Source: Parasponia andersonii (lineage: Eukaryota; Streptophyta; Magnoliopsida; Rosales; Cannabaceae). Taken from it: a stretch of DNA of 64,000 bases. A model generated the notes under the pieces. It was not told the origin of the DNA. It saw only the letters and a list, made by a program, of their open reading frames with translations, and ran no database searches. Where the stretch lies: assembly GCA_002914805.1 (NCBI GenBank), contig JXTB01000760.1, positions 18,445-82,444 on the forward strand, read 5' to 3'. Made by a program: the position numbers and the translations under genes. Positions 10,870 to 22,030 of the stretch are shown one piece after another. How positions within the stretch are numbered: position 1 is the first letter of the stretch; every line of letters begins with the position of its first letter.

Positions 10870-11667
10870 ATCCCGGCAAGCTCGCCTCCTCCACAGCCTC
10901 AGACAACGAGCCATTCTGAACCACCCAAAGAGGCTTCCACCTCTTCGGAACTGATCCTGGTAGATAAGGATGAGGAGCTCTTCGCGCTCCTCAATTAATT
11001 ACCAGAGAAGGCTGGTATGAGCACAGCCTTCATTGATCGCTTCACTTTCGAGGAAGGCTAGGAGTGGATGAAGCGACGATCTGCCAAGGTTGTCTTTGGT
11101 TCTGCAATGAGGATACTGGCCAATGTAAGTACCTTTTTATTCTCTCCTCAAATATATTATTTCTTGGTATTAATGGTTATATTTTCAGACTGCAGCTGCT
11201 GCTGTCCTGATGCATGACCCGGTCCTCGAATGTTTGGAAAAGATCGAAAAAGTTGAAGACATAATCCAAGCATTCGAGAACTCGGAGAAAGCTCGAGAGA
11301 AGGAGAAAAAAACATTTGACTTGGAGAGGCAGCAGCTGCTTGAAGGCCTGGACAAGGAAATCGAGATGGAGAACCTCGAGGAAAAAGTCAAAGAGCTCGA
11401 GAAAACCATCTCTGAGCATCCGGATCATATGAGAGAGGCGTAACAGAGGCGGTTCACAAAGCTATCGAAGAGTTCAAGGCGACTGAAGTCAAAGAGCTCG
11501 ATGACAAAGCTAGTGACATCGCCTCGTCGACCATTATTTTTAACATCTTCTGCGAGCATCTGGACTTTGACTTCTCTATCCTTGGCGAGGACGTGATCGA
11601 GCTTGTCCAGAGTTGAAGGGAGGATACTGCCAAAACTGGGGATGGCGGTGCGAGCACTTCCGCATAA
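10870..11667 (+). pseudogene. Antisense retrotransposon gene, family A copy 3 (3' part)
   Basis: Equivalent to 9127-9926. Exons about 10870-11124 and 11189-11667, with the same intron (GTAAGT...TTTCAG). It shares the TAA at the 'LLN' position with copy 2 and has its own stops (TAG in EEG*EWM near 11060, TAA near 11441). The coiled-coil segment 11210-11443 is otherwise recognisable (ECLEKIEKVEDIIQAFENSE). Either an allele of copy 2 or a close relative. Confidence 0.72.
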
Positions 11668-11950
11668 TAAACACTTGAATTTTTTTTATTATTTTTTAGA
11701 ACAATGCGGGCTTGGTCTCCCTTCCTCTCTCTGCTTATGTACGGGTGTAAAATTTCTTTTAATGAATATTATTTTTTTTTCTGTCAGATATTCCTGCAAA
11801 ATAATGAAAACACAACACTAATTTTAACTAAGTAGTCAATCACTAAGTGACTGATCAGTACGTTTTTTGCGATTTGAATCCAACTAACTTAAAACGAGTT
11901 TTAAGTGTTAGGATAGGTTAGGTCACTTAAGAAAACAGCAAATACGAGTG

Positions 11951-12097
11951 ATGCAAACTCAACTGTCTTTGAGCAAGGTTTTCTGATGCGGTCATGGTAA
12001 GCTGATCCTAAGTAGGATCTGCCTGTGCAGCAGCAGTACTTTGGGGTTGGTTTTGGCTAGTTCTGGTGACTCTGGTAGTATTTCTGGTGTTTGCCAT
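11951..12097 (-). pseudogene. gag N-terminus remnant (copy 3)
   Basis: ATG at 12097 on minus opens MANTRNTT..., as at 10355, but an in-frame TAG interrupts it after about 30 codons. It ends at the same deletion junction as the other copy. Confidence 0.65.
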
Positions 12098-12140
12098 TAT
12101 TAAAAAAGTAAAATTTGACAAACTGTTTTGGCCGGAATAG

Positions 12141-12157
12141 CCCTCCTTCTAGCGCCA
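12141..12157 (-). promoter_or_regulatory. Primer binding site, family A
   Basis: TGGCGCTAGAAGGAGGG on minus, two bases after the LTR boundary at 12160. Confidence 0.7.
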
Positions 12158-12159
12158 AT

Positions 12160-12770
12160 TGTTGATGGAGGTTTTGTCAACAATAAATTTAGAAAAAAAT
12201 TACGAGATGTGGCTTGTGTAAATATGGTTATTAATCAAAGTAAATAAAGAGGCAAAGATTTTATAGTAGTTCAGCCCCGAAAAAGATGAGCTTACATCCA
12301 ATATTTTTCTCTATTTTCTGGAGAATTATAAGAACTCAAAATTACAATGTGTTGTCCGCAAAGAAGAAGAAAACACTCTTAAGAATCCCTCCGCCTCTCT
12401 AGATTAGAAAAAGTCTTTTTTTTCGAAGCATTGAACTCCCTTTATATAGATGAAGGTAACTCAATGTTCCTAATTGCGAGAATAAGTAACTACATAATCG
12501 GGTAATACAATTTGACTAACAATATAATTAGGTAATCACTTAAATTGAGTAACTGGTCGAACTTGAAAGAGAAACTTTTGTTTCCCTTTCCTTGTAGGTT
12601 ACCCATTTGACGAAGCATAGACTAGTCTCCTTTTCATTCTGATCGCATATAACCTATTCAGAGGAGGTCGCACGTAACTTATGCGGTGGAGGTCGCATGC
12701 AACCCTTTCGGATGAGGTCGCACTTAATGTTACTTATGCGACCTGACATAGGATTTTAGACCGCACAACA
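12160..12770 (-). repeat. Family A LTR (copy A5, complete)
   Basis: 611 bp, TGTTGATGG...GCACAACA, with TG and CA ends. It contains several GGAGGTCGCA-type repeats near 12660-12720. It is the right (5') LTR of a minus-oriented element because the PBS adjoins it on the left. Confidence 0.87.
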
Positions 12771-13227
12771 GTATGGAACGAAAATTTTAAGATATTTTCA
12801 TAATTAATTATTTTTAACACTTGTTAATGTAATCTCTATAGGTTTCACATTCTTTTACTTTAGGGTGATATGAAATTCACCAAATTAGGTGGATTTTATA
12901 TTACCTCTCATCTGATACCCGTTCTCACAAAAGAAGAGCACGACAAAAGGTGTGAGATTGGTGTTCGTCCTATCTCACCTCTTCCTATCCAGTTCGTTGG
13001 AGTCATCCTTTATTGTCGTTCGTCAGAGTCTTCTTTCATCACCGTTTGTTGGAGTTGTCCTTCATCACCGTTTGTCAGAGCCATCCTTTATCGTCGGCGG
13101 GCATATATAATTTTAGTGTTAAAGATTCAAATATGTTTTTTTTGGATGAAGCTTGGGTTACGGGGATTTTAGAAATTAAGGGTTTGGTTAGATGATTTGG
13201 TGTTGGTACTACGCTAGCAATAAATTA
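12771..13227. other. Intergenic, no gene seen
   Basis: Contains an open stretch (12870-13172) with repeated GTCGTT/GTTGGAGT-type motifs (SSESSFITVCWSCPSSPF) that reads as short repeats, not as a known protein. Confidence 0.4.
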
Positions 13228-13433
13228 TAATGAATAATGATATGTATGCTAAAACTTTTATCCAATTTTAATACTAAAACATGTGTCATGAGTTGGTAAT
13301 TCAATTTATGAATATAATTAATATATTTGTAGTAAGAATTAATACACCAATTAAATAATGTAAACTCAAATATCAAGTGTGTTGATATTAAAAATTTGGT
13401 AAAAATTTAGTACACATAATATTATCCAATTAA
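13228..13433. mobile_element. MITE-like inverted-repeat element
   Basis: About 205 bp with imperfect terminal inverted repeats (AATAATGATATGTATGCTAAAA against the complement of TTTAGTACACATAATATTATC). A related copy with the same ends lies at 42295-42496. No coding capacity. Superfamily not assigned. Confidence 0.5.
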
Positions 13434-13893
13434 AATATATGGTTACAATAACCATCCAATTGAATTGATTTTTTAGTAATCACTCGTGTTGTTCTTATTG
13501 TATCTGAACTTGAGTGATGATCACATCCTGAAAAAATGCCAAAAACTTATCGAGTGTTTACCTAACCAGATGAACTCCATGAGCACTTAGCTGCCAAAGT
13601 TTCATGGCGTAAATCTTTCAATATACTTGATGAACGAGAATGATTTTGGTTTCGTTTGTATACATATCACTGCTAGAAGTATATAGAGTAAAAGACGCCA
13701 AGAATTAACTTCAAACAACATTTTTCTTCCCTCCATAGACTCAGGTGTGAGGACATACTCAATTTAATTAATTTAGCAGATCAAAACTTTGTTTCAGTTA
13801 TATACTTATATATATATATATATATGCACCAATCCAACATGTATTTTTTTATCTATATATAAATATCATTTTGGCCAATTAAAACTTATCATG

Positions 13894-14231
13894 TGTTATA
13901 AAACTAATAAATGGTGGATGTCACATTTAGTATTCCATAACCTACATATATGAATATTGAGTTGGGTAACACCCCTCTTAAAGCCATCTTTAATCCCCTT
14001 ATTCAAGTTATTTACTTAATAGTATTATAATTCATATATTAACTTCATTATAACTTACGTAACTCGTGGCTTTATGTTTACCTCATATTCATGAGCATTG
14101 GCCTATAAATAGAGAAAAGTATAGTTTGTGAAGTTAAAAATGAAATAGCATACTATATTTCTTTTGTATCTCTTTTACTTATCTTTTCTCTTATAGTATT
14201 TATTCTTTATTATATTTTTTATATTACATTA
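13894..14231 (+). repeat. Copia left LTR
   Basis: Starts TGTTATAAAACTAATAAATG and ends near ACATTA (plus or minus 3 bases). Contains TATAAATAGAGAA (about 14104), a likely TATA region, and the CCATCTTTAATCCCCTTATTC segment shared with the right LTR. Confidence 0.82.
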
Positions 14232-14844
14232 TCAATACGACTAGTCTTCTACTATCGTTTTCTTTGTGTGAAGTAAAACTATCAGAAGATAAGTTATTAT
14301 TACTTGTTGGATTATGGCTAGATCATAGCTTTTAAAAAATTATTATTTACAATCCTACTATGATAGTTTTTACAATTCTTATGTTGGAACAGAAATTTTC
14401 TCTAGATAGCTATTATATATATTTATCTTTTATATAATTATCAATTATATGTTGCAGGTTTTCAATTTTAAGATCATACTATTAGCACAATTTATATGTA
14501 TATTTATAGCTAAAATAGTTTTATAATATTTTAACGACTTTTATAATAACTAGCATAAAATTTTTTAACTTATGAATAATAGATTTGCATTATTTTAATA
14601 GAATTATCAGTATTAAATTTTATATTTAAATATATGTTTCTTTTTTTTTTAGCTTAATGTTAGCTTACTATTATAATAATTATATGTATTTCTATATTTT
14701 TATGCGATCTACATGATAAGATTATAAGTTGTAACTTTTATTTATTAATTTTTATCTGTTTGTTTCTCGTGTATAAATTAATCAATTTTATTTTATTTTT
14801 TATTATATTAATTCATCTTATTACTTTTTATGATAGCTTATATT

Positions 14845-15900
14845 ATGGCAAACTTGGCAAAACTAGAGTTCGTAGCTCTTGATATTTCTGACAAAAATTA
14901 TTTGGCATAGACTCTTGATGCTTAAATCCACCTTGATGCTATTAACCTTGGAAAGACGATCAAAGAAGGGAATGAAGCATCCCAACAGGATCACACAAAA
15001 GTGATAATATTCCTTCGATATCATCTTCATGTAGGATAAAAATCTGAATACCGAACGGTAACTAATCCACTAATCCTTTGGTTAAATTTAAAGGAAAGAT
15101 ATGACTACCAAAAGACCGCAATACTCCCAAAAGCTCACTATGATTGGATGTACTTATGCTTACAAGAATTTAAAATTGCTAGTGAATATAAATCCGCAAT
15201 ATTTAAGATTATTGCTTAATTGAAATTATGCGGGGAGAAGATTACTGATGAAGACTCTTTGAAAAAAAAAAACTTTTTCAGCCTTTCGTGCCTCAAATAT
15301 GCTCTTACAATAATACAGAGAATGAGATTTTAAAAAATATTCAGAGTTTATATCTTGTCTTCTAGTAGCAAAGCAAAATAATGAATTACTAATGAAAAAT
15401 CACCAATCACATCCAACCGGTTTGACTCCATTCTCAAATATGAATGTTATTGGTTTTAAACCATTCCTTGAACTAGATGGAACTAAATCATTTCCCGAAG
15501 TGCATGCAATATCTTTTCATAAGTGTGGTTATCGACATGATCGTGGCCGAGGACGTGATCGTAATAATACTTGGCATCATGGTGGTCATAATGGGAACTC
15601 GCTAAATTCTAAAACAAAACAAATCTTCCAAAAACAAACAAAAATATGTGTTTTAGATGTGCAATGATAGGACATTGGTCTTGTACATGTTGTACACCAA
15701 AGCATCTTATTGACCTCTATCAAGCCCCATTGAAAGAAAAAAGAAAAACTATAGAAACAAATTTTGCGGATGTTAATGAATCTATGGATCTTGAAGAGCG
15801 TGTGGAATCTAATTATCTTATGGATTTCAATAACTTTGGTATAGAGGACTACCTTGAGAATCATGATCACTTTATTGACGGAAACAAGAAGACTGTGTGA
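14845..15900 (+). pseudogene. Copia gag, broken
   Basis: Begins ATGGCAAACTTGGCAAAACTAG (MANLAKLEFVALDIS), the usual start of this plant copia gag. An in-frame TAG comes where YLSW is expected, with further stops and frameshifts. Recognisable later parts: RYDWMHL-like region near 15130, an ELLMKNHQSHPTG motif near 15390, and a CX2CX4HX4C zinc knuckle (CFRCAMIGHWSCTC) at 15649. The last part (15646-15900) is open and ends in a TGA. The knuckle would bind RNA in the particle; this copy is dead. Confidence 0.82.
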
Positions 15901-16139
15901 TGTTGCATTAAGTTATTTCTAGGAGTTTTAAGTGTGTAATATATGTTGTTTGAGTGTATTGAAAGTTGTCATTTGTGGTTTTTAAAATCTAGTGTGATTT
16001 GTATTATAGTTTGTGATTTTTAATTTTAGAAGAGTATTTTAAGTGTGTACTTAATTTTAAAAGAAATACATTTATCTATTATCTTATTTGTATTACTTTA
16101 TTTTTCTTATGTCTTTTCTTTATTTTCATGAAGAAACAT

Positions 16140-17155
16140 TGACTTATCTATTCAATCATTTGGCATAAAAATTGATGGAGTGGATCTATGTTCAGCAGAC
16201 AATATAACAACATATACAATTTTTAAAGACAAAAAGCATTTTTTTTAAGCATAATATTAGCTGAAGCTAATGTCAATACTATATCCAGTGCAACTAATTT
16301 GATTGAAGGTTGTGAATAGCTAGTATAATATTACCCCGTGGAATTAAATTCTTTGTAACTAATGCTTTATATATCATATATCAAAGAGAAATCTACTAAT
16401 TTTTAAGGATATACACAGTAATGGTTACATTTCGAGACCACAAATAAAAATAATATAAAATATCTATGTAGTACATCTATCGTTTCATACCAAAAGCATA
16501 TTTTGGAAAAGTTACTATCTCTTTCTTCAGGATTATCCTATACTTACATAAATACAATTGAGTCCAATATTGTGATAAATTAGAAGTTTTATGATCCAAA
16601 GACTTTTGCTCTCTCGCATAATCATTTAGGTCATCCATGTTCAATAATGATGTAAAGAGTTATAGAAAATTCATGTGGACATCTTTTAAAGGACCAGAAG
16701 ATTCTTTTAAGTAGTAAATTTTCATGTGTTGCATGTTTTCAAAGAAAATTGATTATTAGGCCATCACGAGTTAAAGTTATAATTGAATCTCCTACATTTT
16801 AAGAACAAATAGAAGGGAATATATGTGGGCCCATTATCCTGACATGTGGACCATTTCACTATTTTATAGTACTAATAGATGCATCAACACATTGGTCATA
16901 TATTTATCTATTATCAACTCGCAATGTTGCATTTGCAAAACTTCTTGTTCAAATAATTTGTCTACAAGCATAATTTTTAGATTATACAATTAAAAAAATT
17001 CATCTTGACAATGCAGAAGAATTTTCATCCCAAGATTTTAATGATTACTGCATGTCAATAGGGATTACAGTTAAGCATCATGTTGTTCACATGCATACCC
17101 AAAATGGGTTAGCACCATCATTAATTAAATGTCTGAAATTGATTGCTAAGAGAAG
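16140..17155 (+). pseudogene. Copia protease/integrase fragment, broken
   Basis: With several frame changes, copia pol motifs can be followed: a GAG-pre-integrase part (LSHNHLGHP-like, 16607-16645, and SCVACFQ near 16728), the integrase core start (GPI-PTCGPFHYF, LIDASTHWSYI, 16825-16910), HLDNAEEFSSQDFNDYC (17002-17052) and HTQNGLA (17094). RT and RNase H are absent. Stops and frameshifts throughout. Confidence 0.75.
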
Positions 17156-17206
17156 TGTTATAAAACTAATAAATGTGGATGTCATCTTTGGTATTCCATA
17201 ACCTAC

Positions 17207-20200
17207 CACTATAATAAAAAAAAGTCTTTCAAGATACTTATAAAGCGCCTTGAAAGGTCTTTGACGGCGTCCCCAAAAGCATCTTGGTTCCAAATGTTGT
17301 AATAGACCCCGGCTACCAAGGTATTTATAAGGCGCCATGAAAGATCTACCACGGCGCCTGTCAGATATTATGGTAAGTCTTTCACGATGCTTTATAAGCA
17401 CCTTGGTATCTTCTAGATATTGATAAACCTACTAAGGTAATTTCTAAGTGCTATAGTACATATTTCTAGGGATATTTTTAATATATTTGTCTATACTCTC
17501 TAGAGTTTTATAAATATAATCCAAATCTATTACATGTACTAAATATTTCAAATAAAATAAAGTATAAATATAAATTTACATACTAACATTAAATAAAAAT
17601 TACAAACTTAACAATATAATCTTAGTCCATAATATAAAAATAAATAGATAATGAGTAAATCAACATAGTTGTACAATTTAACATAATGACTTGATCATGA
17701 TCATATCCATATAGTCTATAAACTAAGTATATACATTACTTTTCAAAGCTAAACTAATATGATCATCAAAAATTACATAGTTTAAATGAACAAAGTCTAG
17801 GAACCTCAAATAAGAAATTGTATTAGTCATTTGACTCACTCTTCAAGAAGTCCATTGATATCATCCTTTATGTAGAAATTTTATCCATTAAACTATAAAT
17901 TCAAATATCCTATTTATTAGAAAGTGATCAATCAAACTCTAAATTAGAAGAGAACTAATAAAACATACAAGGTACATACCATTGTGATAAATGATTTAAC
18001 ATTGACTTATTCAATGATTTCTCTCATAAATTTACATATGTAGAATCCATATTCAATACTTGCTAGTTGTCTTGAGCACTATACATAAGATTCGAAAAAA
18101 TAAGTATTTAATTAATCTTCTACCCAATAAGTGTTATTTATTTAAGTTTAGTTTTGATTGTATTAGTTCTTTGACTCACTCTTCAAGAAATCCATTGATA
18201 TTATCCTTTGTGTAGAAATTTTTTTTAATTAAACCACAAATTCAAATATCCTATTTGTTCGAAAGTGCTCAATCAAATTCTAGATTAGAAGAGAACTAAT
18301 AAAACATGCAAGTTACGTACCATTGTGATAAATGATTTAACATTAGCTTATTCAACTATTTCTCTCATAAATTTACATACGTAGAATCTGCATTTAAGAC
18401 CTACCAGTTATCTTGAGCACTATATATAAGATTTGAAAAAATAAATAGTTTTAATTAATCTTCTACCCAACAAGTGTTAATTATTTAAGTTTAGTACCTT
18501 TATTGGCTTATAAACCAGACTATTTGGTCTTCCTTTCTTCCTTTTTTCTACATTATATATGTTGAATGCATTTTGAATTGGAAATAAACACAAAAAATAA
18601 AAGATTAGCAATCACAATTAAAATACCTTAAAAAACTTTACTATAACAAAATAACTATTAGAGAACTTTTCTATAACAAAATAACTATTAGAGAACTTAC
18701 TCGATCATTATTAAACTAATTTTCTAACGGAAAGCTAAGCCTAGAGGATCTAGAAACTATACATAATCTTTGAGATGATAAATCACATATAACAACTAAT
18801 GTTATATACTCATAAAATTCATAATAAAGATTATCCATATATAATCTATTCGCCAACTTCCATTCCTTATCCATTCTAAGCACATTTTGGGGAAAAAAAC
18901 TTAAATAAATTTTTATTTGTAAAGAAGACCTTATATTGAACAATTAATATAACAAATTATATTATACTTATTTTTCACATAACCTCCTTTATTTCAAATA
19001 AGTAGCCAATCATATAAATACAGATTAACTGAAATAATGAACTCAAAGATTTATACATAATTATAACATTATCATTACATCACCACAACATACGATTTCT
19101 CATAACATATCTCCTCTAAATTAGACTTTTCCAAATAAAAATATAAAATCATTGAAAATAGTGACATAATCTAGGCTAAAAAAAATTGAGGAAACATACT
19201 TCAGATTGTTAATATATAAGTAATATCCATACTCCGAACTTCTACTAAAACTTATATATAAAAAATGATAAAAATAATTCAATATCTAAAATTCACACCA
19301 CTTAAAAATTAAAAATTCAAAAACTTGAAATAAATACAAATGCAAAATATGATTTTTAACCAATAATAAATTAAATTAAAACCTACATTAATCACGTGTA
19401 TAAAAAAATTAAAAATAAAAAATAATTACAAAGCATATCTCAAATTAATTTAATCTCTAACTACCTAAAACATAAAATTAGTAAAAATTAAGACAACATA
19501 CCTTCAATCCTAAAATTTTACAACTATGAACTTCACACTTCACCTAAAGTATTTTTAAAAAATGGATACATTAACATCTACATTTTACAAGACAACAAAT
19601 TATAATAATATAAATTCGGAACAACTCCCAATAAAATAGAAAAACATAGCCAAAAATAAAATTTCTAGTAAATAAACAACCGAAGTAGTACTTACAAGAA
19701 TAAAGATTGTCAATGCATAGTCAAGAAATTTCAGTTCGGTAATTTAGATTTCTAAATCAACGCATACTCAAACATAACCTAAAACATGAAATTTATACAA
19801 ATTAATAAGTCAAAACTATAGTTAAAATAATGGGTAAACTAATTTAAGTGACAAAAATAAATTAGATACATTTTTCCCCAAAAAATAGTGTATGGAAGAT
19901 TAAGATTCTAAATCCACACATACTCATATATAACCTAAAATATGAAATTTTTACAAATTAGTAGGTTAAAATCATAGTTAAAACAATGGGTAATCTTAAT
20001 TTAGTAACAAAAACATGTTTAAAAGATTGGAAATACCTCTTTACTTGGAAAATATGGTGTATTTGAGCATGAAAACGTGATTGAGCTTGGAGAGAACACC
20101 AATTGAGCAAGAGAGAGCAAAATACTCTTTAGGATTCGTGATTTGGGGCCTTTATACAGGGCTCTTATCACAATGCCTTATAGGTGTCATTATTTTTTGT

Positions 20201-20337
20201 TACCTAGTGTCGTGGTTTGACAATGTGTTTCACGGTGTCTTATAGGCACAATAGTTGCTTATGCCTTTACCACGATGTATCTGTATACACACCGCGCATC
20301 TGTATACATGCCGTAGTAAGGGCCTTTTTTAGTAGTG
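17207..20337. mobile_element. CACTA (En/Spm-type) DNA transposon, non-autonomous
   Basis: Starts CACTATAATAAAAAAAAGTC and ends GGCCTTTTTTAGTAGTG, i.e. CACTA ends with matching A-rich inverted termini, and a 3-bp TSD (TAC at 17204-17206 and 20338-20340). Typical subterminal repeats are present: several CCTTGAAAG/ACGGCG/CTTATAA(G)GCGCC motifs at 17228-17410 and related CTTATAGG-GTC/CACGGTG motifs at 20170-20300. 3131 bp, AT-rich, no transposase reading: a deletion or non-autonomous derivative. Confidence 0.9.
17827..18500. repeat. Tandem duplication inside the CACTA element
   Basis: Two units of roughly 335 bp (about 17827-18164 and 18165-18500), both beginning near GACTCACTCTTCAAGAA and ending TTATTTAAGTTTAGT. 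A shorter doublet (CTATAACAAAATAACTATTAG) follows at 18641-18700, and another approx. 110-bp pair at about 19760 and 19915. Confidence 0.7.
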
Positions 20338-20639
20338 TACATGCATGAATATTGAGTTGCATAATACCCCTTTTAAAGCTATCTTTAATCCCCTTATTCA
20401 AGTCATTTACTTAATGGTATTATAATTCATATATTAACTTCATTGTAACTTATGTAACTTATGGCTTTATATTTACCCCATATTCATGAGCATTGGACTA
20501 TAAATAGAGAAGTGTGTAGCTTGTGAAGCTAAAAATGAAATAGTATGCTATATTTCTATTGTCTCTCTTTTGCCTATCTTTTCTCTTATGGTATTTGTTC
20601 TAACTATATTTTTCACATTATCATGCATATTGCTTTATA

Positions 20640-20820
20640 GTAAAAAGTAAGAGAAAGAAATAATATTAGTGATCCATATCTTTTTATATATATTATTACA
20701 ACTATTGGATCACTGTTAGATGATGATCTAACAATTAGAAAAAAAAATACATATACATAGGTAAAAAAAATAATACCTAATGGATTGACAACCTATATAT
20801 TTATATATATCACAACTTAT
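20640..20820. mobile_element. MITE relic, possibly related to 28486-28765
   Basis: Shares TTGGATCAC-GTTAGATGATGATCTAAC-type hairpin sequence and an ATAGGTAAAAAAAATAATACCTA motif with the element at 28.5 kb. Edges unclear. Confidence 0.35.
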
Positions 20821-21784
20821 TTCTATTAGCTATATCTAGTTTTATCATTTTGTTGAGTTTCTTTCTAATTTCTATTTGTTAGGTGGCTACTATAACGGGG
20901 AATAACTTATTAGGTTTGAAATTTCGTTTCATTTGTTTAAGCTTTCTAGTTGCAAAATTTTGCATGGACAACAATGGGAGATAGAAGTAGATAACTGAAG
21001 AAACAGAAACAGAGCTCTTTTAGTTATCAAGATTTAACATCATTGGCAACAAAGAATAGAATTATCACTATAAACTCTAGTTTAGTTATAAGTCCAAAAA
21101 TTGCTTTCGGAACTATCACTATGACCCGTAGTGTTAAATGAAAAAAAGAGGTAATCAAAAGAAGAAAAGGGAAAAAGAATTTATATTAATAATATTGATT
21201 GTCATATTATTTTGTGTGAATCCTATCTAGTGATCTAATTGAGTTGATTCAAGAATATTCATCCGAGTATATATACAATATAGATACTCAGTTAAATGAC
21301 TAGGTTAGGATTTATGGATACTCAATTGAGTTGTATATATAAAGAAAACTATGGTCCATAAATTTCTACCATCACTGAAGAGAAAAGAGAAAATTCATTG
21401 AGCAGAGTTTTAGCTATGAAAGATTTTCAACCCTCAAGCAATAATACTCAAAATAGTTTCGCGATCGTGACAAAGTCCTTAGTAAAATTTTGTTATGGAC
21501 ATATATATTCTCAATAACCCAATTCCTGATAATTTGATATAAACAGTGTTTAGGATTGTGTTAGGTTTATTCAATCCTTAGTTATGTTCTAATAGCCATC
21601 ACAAATCCCATTGCCAACATCTCAGAGACTAACACCGGCAAAAACACTTCCAATCGGCGACTTTAACGCAAAAACAGACACCGTGAACATGATGACTTTA
21701 GGGTGAAGAAAGTGTCTCCTTAATTTTGTAGACTAGTAAGTTAGTGAAATGTATGTATTATAAGCATTATAGCAAAGTTTAGAG
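20821..21784. other. Intergenic, no gene seen
   Basis: No convincing coding sequence or repeat structure. Confidence 0.4.
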
Positions 21785-22030
21785 GTGATTTATGGCATTT
21801 TGGGGCAGATTTTGGAGAATGAAACGTAGCAAAAGGAGAAGTGGGTTGGACGAAATTGGGCATTTACCAAAGGCGAAGAGGAGAAGCTTGAATGTTGGCA
21901 AGCTAAGCCAAGCCACGAAGAATGAAGTTGGGCCACCGAAAAGAAGGGTTGTCAGATTGAGAGGTAAGACTATAGGAAGAGGAATATGACAGGGAGTACA
22001 GCGAAAAGCCGGGTTGTCCCTTGTTTGCTA
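21785..22030 (-). pseudogene. Wax synthase relic
   Basis: On minus, with a frameshift and a stop near 21972-21985, this reads TRLFAVLPVIFLFL, then LPLNLTTLLFGGPTSFFVAWL and FKLLLFAFGKCPIS. It aligns with residues 33-84 of the intact wax synthase at 25871-26989 (RLAAFIPVVFFFL, LPLNLSSVHLGG, FKLLLFAFAKGPLS). Nothing else of the gene is recognisable on either side. It is the remains of a neighbouring paralogue, about 4 kb away on the same strand. Confidence 0.8.

Larger units (their letters stand above)
5544..12770 (-). mobile_element. Family A Tat-like element(s), gag-pol deleted, assembled with overlaps
   Basis: Order from left: LTR (5544-6205), polypurine tract and leader, N at 6430, the same LTR end and leader again, antisense gene (7771-9926), first codons of gag on minus, primer site, LTR (10418), N at 10869, then a second copy of the distal half ending in LTR 12160-12770. 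Segments 5833-6429/6431-7022 and 9127-10868/10870-12611 are overlaps. One real locus of about 4.9 kb (LTR, PPT, antisense gene, gag start, PBS, LTR) would explain everything; several copies is the alternative. Outer flanks (TTAGG and GTATG) do not match as a TSD. Confidence 0.75.
13894..20620 (+). mobile_element. Ty1/copia element, decayed, hosting a CACTA element
   Basis: Left LTR 13894-14231; gag remnant; CCHC knuckle; integrase remnant; purine tract (CTAAGAGAAG, to 17155); right LTR starting 17156 and interrupted at 17206 by a DNA transposon, resuming at 20338. TCATG flanks both ends (13889-13893 and 20621-20625), consistent with a 5-bp TSD. Reverse transcriptase and RNase H are missing, so it cannot move on its own. 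Confidence 0.83.
17156..20620 (+). repeat. Copia right LTR, split by CACTA insertion
   Basis: LTR bases 17156-17206 and 20338-20620 together match the left LTR. The cut falls in CCTAC|ATG; the target TAC is duplicated on both sides of the insert. Confidence 0.85.

Noticed and set aside
12870..13172. 100-codon plus ORF
   Set aside because: Composed of short internal repeats (GTTGGAGT/TCATC-type) with no family resemblance.
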